From an uncultured Bacteroidales bacterium (GTDB lineage Bacteria; Bacteroidota; Bacteroidia; Bacteroidales; Bacteroidaceae), in the NCBI GenBank assembly GCA_902800925.1, contig CADCGD010000022.1:1-34105 (forward strand): a DNA stretch of 34,105 bases, read 5' to 3'. This document shows positions 31,847 to 34,105 of the stretch, piece after piece. Positions within the stretch are counted from its first letter, which is position 1. Every line of letters starts with the position of its first letter. Position numbers and translations under genes: made by a program. The notes beneath the pieces were generated by a model. That model was not told where the DNA came from and searched no databases. It saw only the letters and a program-made list of their open reading frames with translations.

Positions 31847-32398
31847 TTACATGTGGAATCCACGACTTCGACCTTGCTGACATTCCTCTTTCATATCCTG
31901 AACAATATAGGAGAGTTGTCCCTTTACCTTCTCACACTCATCAGATTTCAAGAAGGGAAATGAGGCGTTAAGCACAGTGTCTGCTGCAACATCTTTATCT
32001 GGCTGGCCGTTCATATAGCGTTTAACATCACCCTCTTGACTGGATGAGAAGCTGCGATAGCCTGACTGAACATAATCGAGTACTGCCTTAACAGCACCTC
32101 ATAACAGTTCTGAGAGCGTTGACAGATAATGACCAATCCGTTCGCGATAGTCATTGATGATGCTATCTTTTTGTCTGATTATTCGATCTTTCTCTTGATT
32201 ATCCTGTTGATGTCGAAATTCCTCACCTTTATACTTGGCTTGAAGTTCTTCGTTTTTCTTGTCCTTTTGTGCCAATTGTTGACTCTGCCTGTCTCGTTCA
32301 TTTTCCAAGGCTTGCTGATATTTCCGCTGTAGGGCCGCTTTTTGCTTTGGCAGTTCCTCTTTCAGATGCTTGTTCTCTTTCTCCATGTCAGCATACTT
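31847..32398 (-). pseudogene. Remnant of a plasmid mobilization (MobV/Pre-like) protein, C-terminal part
   Basis: The frame from about 32398 to 31847 is continuous except for one in-frame TGA at 32099-32101. It begins KYADMEKENKHLKEELPKQK, a long coiled coil (QRKYQQALENERDRQSQQL, ERIGHYLSTL), then after the stop GAVKAVLDYVQSGYRSF and KRYMNGQPDKDVAADTVL. This layout is that of the C-terminal half of Bacteroidetes mobilization/plasmid-recombination proteins. The relaxase domain is missing: a TAA lies in frame four codons upstream of KYAD and the sequence beyond looks unrelated. It marks the end of a formerly mobilizable element. Confidence 0.65.
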
Positions 32399-32512
32399 GC
32401 ATAATTATGAAGATAGAAAGTCGGACACAAAACATAGGCGACACAAAAAGCTTATAATGCTAACCTATATATACCAAATATCGCTTATTATATTAACCTT
32501 TTTGGCTAAAAA

Positions 32513-32544
32513 TTTGGTTATTACAATAAGTTTATTTATATTTG
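32513..32544 (+). promoter_or_regulatory. Promoter of the DUF4143-type ATPase gene
   Basis: -33 TTTG (32513-32516) and -7 TATATTTG (32537-32544), spacer 20 nt. The upstream TTG 'start' at 32542 lies inside this box, so translation starts at ATG 32563. Confidence 0.85.
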
Positions 32545-32562
32545 CACGCAAAAATAGTGATA

Positions 32563-33693
32563 ATGGATACTCTATTTAAGAAACATCGTATATTGATATC
32601 GCAGACGAACACTGACATCGTTCGCGAAATCATGAAGTCTGTGAACTGGGAGAAGCAACTTTATGGAGTGAATGCTGGCGAGGCCCTGTATTGTGTGATG
32701 GACAGCATGTACTTTACCAGTCACACGCTGATGGAAGTGGCAGAACGCTTCCACCTGATGGGAGGCAAGCACCTGTTTCTGGACGAAGTGCATAAATATC
32801 CTACATGGAGCAAGGAACTGAAAGAGATTATCGACCTATGGCCCGATATGAAGATTACATTTACGGGCTCGTCGCTCCTGCAGATTCTGAATGCTGATGC
32901 CGACCTGTCGCGAAGGGTGCTGAGCTACAAAATGGCAGGACTATCGTTTAGAGAGTATCTCCGTTTCTATAAGAATATAGAACTACCTGTACATACTCTG
33001 AAGGAAGTGCTGGAGGATGCGGATGCTGTGTGCGATGAGGTATGCAAGGTATGTCATCCCCAACCTTTGTTTGAAGAATATCTGCGTGCAGGCTACTACC
33101 CCTTCTACGATGGCGACGAACAGGAATACTACAGTCGCATAGAGAATGTGGTAAGTTTTATTATCGACCAGGAGATGACGCAGTTATGTGGCGTTGATCC
33201 TGCCTACACACGTAAGCTCAAGGCAATGATGATGTTTCTCGCCAATAATGTGCCTTACGATGTGAATATAGCCAAACTGGCATCATATCTAGAGCTGAAC
33301 AAAAACACGGTACTGAGCTATCTGGCGAGTATGCAAAAGGCTGAACTGCTGCACCTGCTGTATGCGGATAACAAATCGGTGACCAAGATGCAGAAGCCTG
33401 ACAAGATATATGTGCACAATCCCAATATGCTCTGCGCACTGAGCTCAAATCTCAATGTAGGCACCCTGCGAGAGTGCTTTGTGGTCAATCAACTGTCAGT
33501 AGACCATACTGTAGAATATGGTAAAACACAGGGCGACTTCTTGATTGACGGCAAGATAACAGTTGAAGTGGGCGGCCAGGATAAGTCGTTCGACCAGATA
33601 GCAGACATACCCAACTCATACATTCTAGCAGACTCCATGGAATTCCCCATTGGCAAGAAGCTACCCCTCTGGGTGGTAGGACTGCTGTATTAA
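32563..33693 (+). CDS. DUF4143/AAA_14-family ATPase lacking its P-loop
   Basis: 376 residues. The family layout is an AAA_14 ATPase domain, then DUF4143. Here NWEKQL (28-33) is joined directly to YGVNAGEALYCVMDSMYFTSH. The expected G-x-x-G-x-G-K-T Walker A segment (about 20-25 residues) is missing without any frame disruption. Walker B LFLDEVHKYP (71-80), the sensor-like ITFTGSSLLQIL and the C-terminal DUF4143 region (ELNKNTVLSYLASMQKAELLHLLY, IYVHNPNMLCAL, GDFLIDGKITVEVGG) are intact. It cannot bind ATP in the usual way, so it is either a dying gene or a protein whose nuclease-like C-terminal domain still acts. Own perfect promoter. Confidence 0.85.
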   Translation: MDTLFKKHRILISQTNTDIVREIMKSVNWEKQLYGVNAGEALYCVMDSMYFTSHTLMEVAERFHLMGGKHLFLDEVHKYPTWSKELKEIIDLWPDMKITFTGSSLLQILNADADLSRRVLSYKMAGLSFREYLRFYKNIELPVHTLKEVLEDADAVCDEVCKVCHPQPLFEEYLRAGYYPFYDGDEQEYYSRIENVVSFIIDQEMTQLCGVDPAYTRKLKAMMMFLANNVPYDVNIAKLASYLELNKNTVLSYLASMQKAELLHLLYADNKSVTKMQKPDKIYVHNPNMLCALSSNLNVGTLRECFVVNQLSVDHTVEYGKTQGDFLIDGKITVEVGGQDKSFDQIADIPNSYILADSMEFPIGKKLPLWVVGLLY

Positions 33694-33734
33694 GTGGGAC
33701 TCATGTGCTAGGTGCTAAACCGTACAGGACAGCT

Positions 33735-33800
33735 GTTCCTGCGTGTGGCTTAGCTGTACTCGCATGCGAGACAGCTGTAGCCAGTGACGAGACAGCTGTA
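33735..33800. repeat. AGCTGT repeat cluster
   Basis: Several CAGCTG/TAGCTGT units downstream of the ATPase gene, including an exact copy (33768-33785) of the 18-mer found at 5507-5524. The context GCATG(C)GAGACAGCTGTAGC is also shared. No gene is present in this stretch. Confidence 0.7.
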
Positions 33801-33808
33801 GACGTGGA

Positions 33809-33868
33809 AAAGTGGTAGGAGTTTTGCAAAAGTGGTACGACTTTTCAGAAAGTGGTACCACTTTTTCG
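33809..33868. repeat. Three 20-nt near-palindromic tandem repeats
   Basis: AAAGTGGTA starts at 33809, 33829 and 33849, exactly 20 nt apart. Units read AAAGTGGTAGGAGTTTT, AAAGTGGTACGACTTTT and the perfect palindrome AAAGTGGTACCACTTT. The spacing puts them on the same face of the helix, as for cooperative protein binding. Symmetry improves from left to right. Confidence 0.85.
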
Positions 33869-33874
33869 TGTATT

Positions 33875-33900
33875 AGCTGTTCCCGCGCGCAGGAACAGCT
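33875..33900. repeat. Hairpin AGCTGTTCC/GGAACAGCT
   Basis: A perfect 9-bp inverted repeat (33875-33883, 33892-33900) around CGCGCGCA, right after the tandem palindromes, built from the same AGCTGT unit. Confidence 0.8.
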
Positions 33901-33964
33901 GTCCCGTAGCTGGGATGAGCTAATACGGAGATGAGACAGGCTGATACAGAGGCGTGGTGCGCCG

Positions 33965-34008
33965 TCTCGCGCCCGTGCGCGCTCGCCTGCGTCGAGCGAG
34001 AGCTTTTT
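33965..34008 (+). terminator. GC-rich terminator-like hairpin
   Basis: CGCTCG (33980-33985) pairs with CGAGCG (33993-33998); alternatively TCTCGC (33965-33970) pairs with GCGAGA (33997-34002). A T-run (34004-34008) follows. It may end transcription from the ATPase gene about 300 nt upstream. Beyond it is AT-rich DNA with the 12-bp palindrome TTAGTTAACTAA near the edge; no gene is seen up to 34105. Confidence 0.55.
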
Positions 34009-34105
34009 GGTTCTGCGTCAATTTGGGTGGTAATTTATTGTTGCATTATTTAACTAACTATCTAATATTCAATACATTAGTTAACTAAATAAAGTTGCAG
34101 ATGTG

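Noticed and set aside
22338-32398. Complete integrative conjugative element
   Set aside because: No integrase, relaxase domain, tra genes or attachment repeats were found; only a mobilization-gene remnant is present.
32542-32562. TTG start for the DUF4143-type ATPase
   Set aside because: The TTG is part of the -7 promoter box, so it would not be in the mRNA.
33809-33868. Three regularly spaced repeats as a CRISPR array
   Set aside because: The 20-nt period leaves no spacer of usual length, units are palindromic, and there are no cas genes.

Overview
The window looks like Bacteroidales chromosome, most likely Prevotellaceae (Prevotella/Segatella). Many genes are preceded by the Bacteroidetes sigma-ABfr promoter (-7 box TAnnTTTG, often with TTTG about 19-20 nt upstream). 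The gene content fits: a fumarate reductase Fe-S subunit, a family GH8 exo-oligoxylanase, a TPR-type histidine kinase and paired sodium:neurotransmitter-family symporters. No rRNA, tRNA, CRISPR array, integrase or complete transposase was found. The species assignment is inference.

Layout. 1-715: 3' end of the fumarate reductase iron-sulfur gene and its terminator. 722-1647 (-): an EamA-type transporter gene broken by a frameshift, with an intact near-copy at 7297-8217. 1721-3873 (+): an AT-rich block with a promoter, a highly structured 180-nt RNA, a membrane-anchored agmatine/peptidyl-arginine deiminase-like protein and a zinc-ribbon membrane protein. 3880-4217: a candidate minus-strand RNA and a 35-nt near-perfect palindrome. 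4253-5365 (-): an AAA ATPase, followed to 5830 by dense short-repeat DNA.

5842-22313 is mostly GC-richer core genome: a DUF4380 protein and ndk, the intact EamA transporter, a large secreted beta-helix protein, a membrane protein with a bcp peroxiredoxin, a GH8 enzyme downstream of a membrane protein/histidine kinase pair, divergent pgeF and murQ (both cell-wall related), a minus-strand small RNA with its own promoter and terminator, an operon of two symporters and an HhH protein with overlapping genes, and a VanZ-like protein.

22338-32398 (-) is an AT-rich accessory island read almost entirely leftward. From its upstream end it holds a decayed mobilization-protein gene, an XRE-type HTH gene interrupted by a 41-nt palindromic insertion, a soluble FtsK translocase whose membrane domain is replaced by DUF4236, a membrane protein, a zinc-ribbon coiled-coil protein, a frameshifted lipoprotein gene, an HNH nuclease, a DUF2971 protein, a Schlafen/AlbA_2-HATPase-wHTH protein, an unknown protein and the stub of a possible nuclease. 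It reads as a decaying mobilizable element that carried a probable DNA-handling or defence-like cluster. 32563-33693 (+) is a DUF4143-type ATPase that has lost its P-loop in frame. The last 400 nt hold three near-palindromic 20-nt repeats and AGCTGT repeats shared with the 5.5-kb region.

The two best candidates for something undescribed are the DUF4236-FtsK-centred island and the structured-RNA/membrane-deiminase locus. The structured RNA has two mutually exclusive folds, one of them terminator-like.
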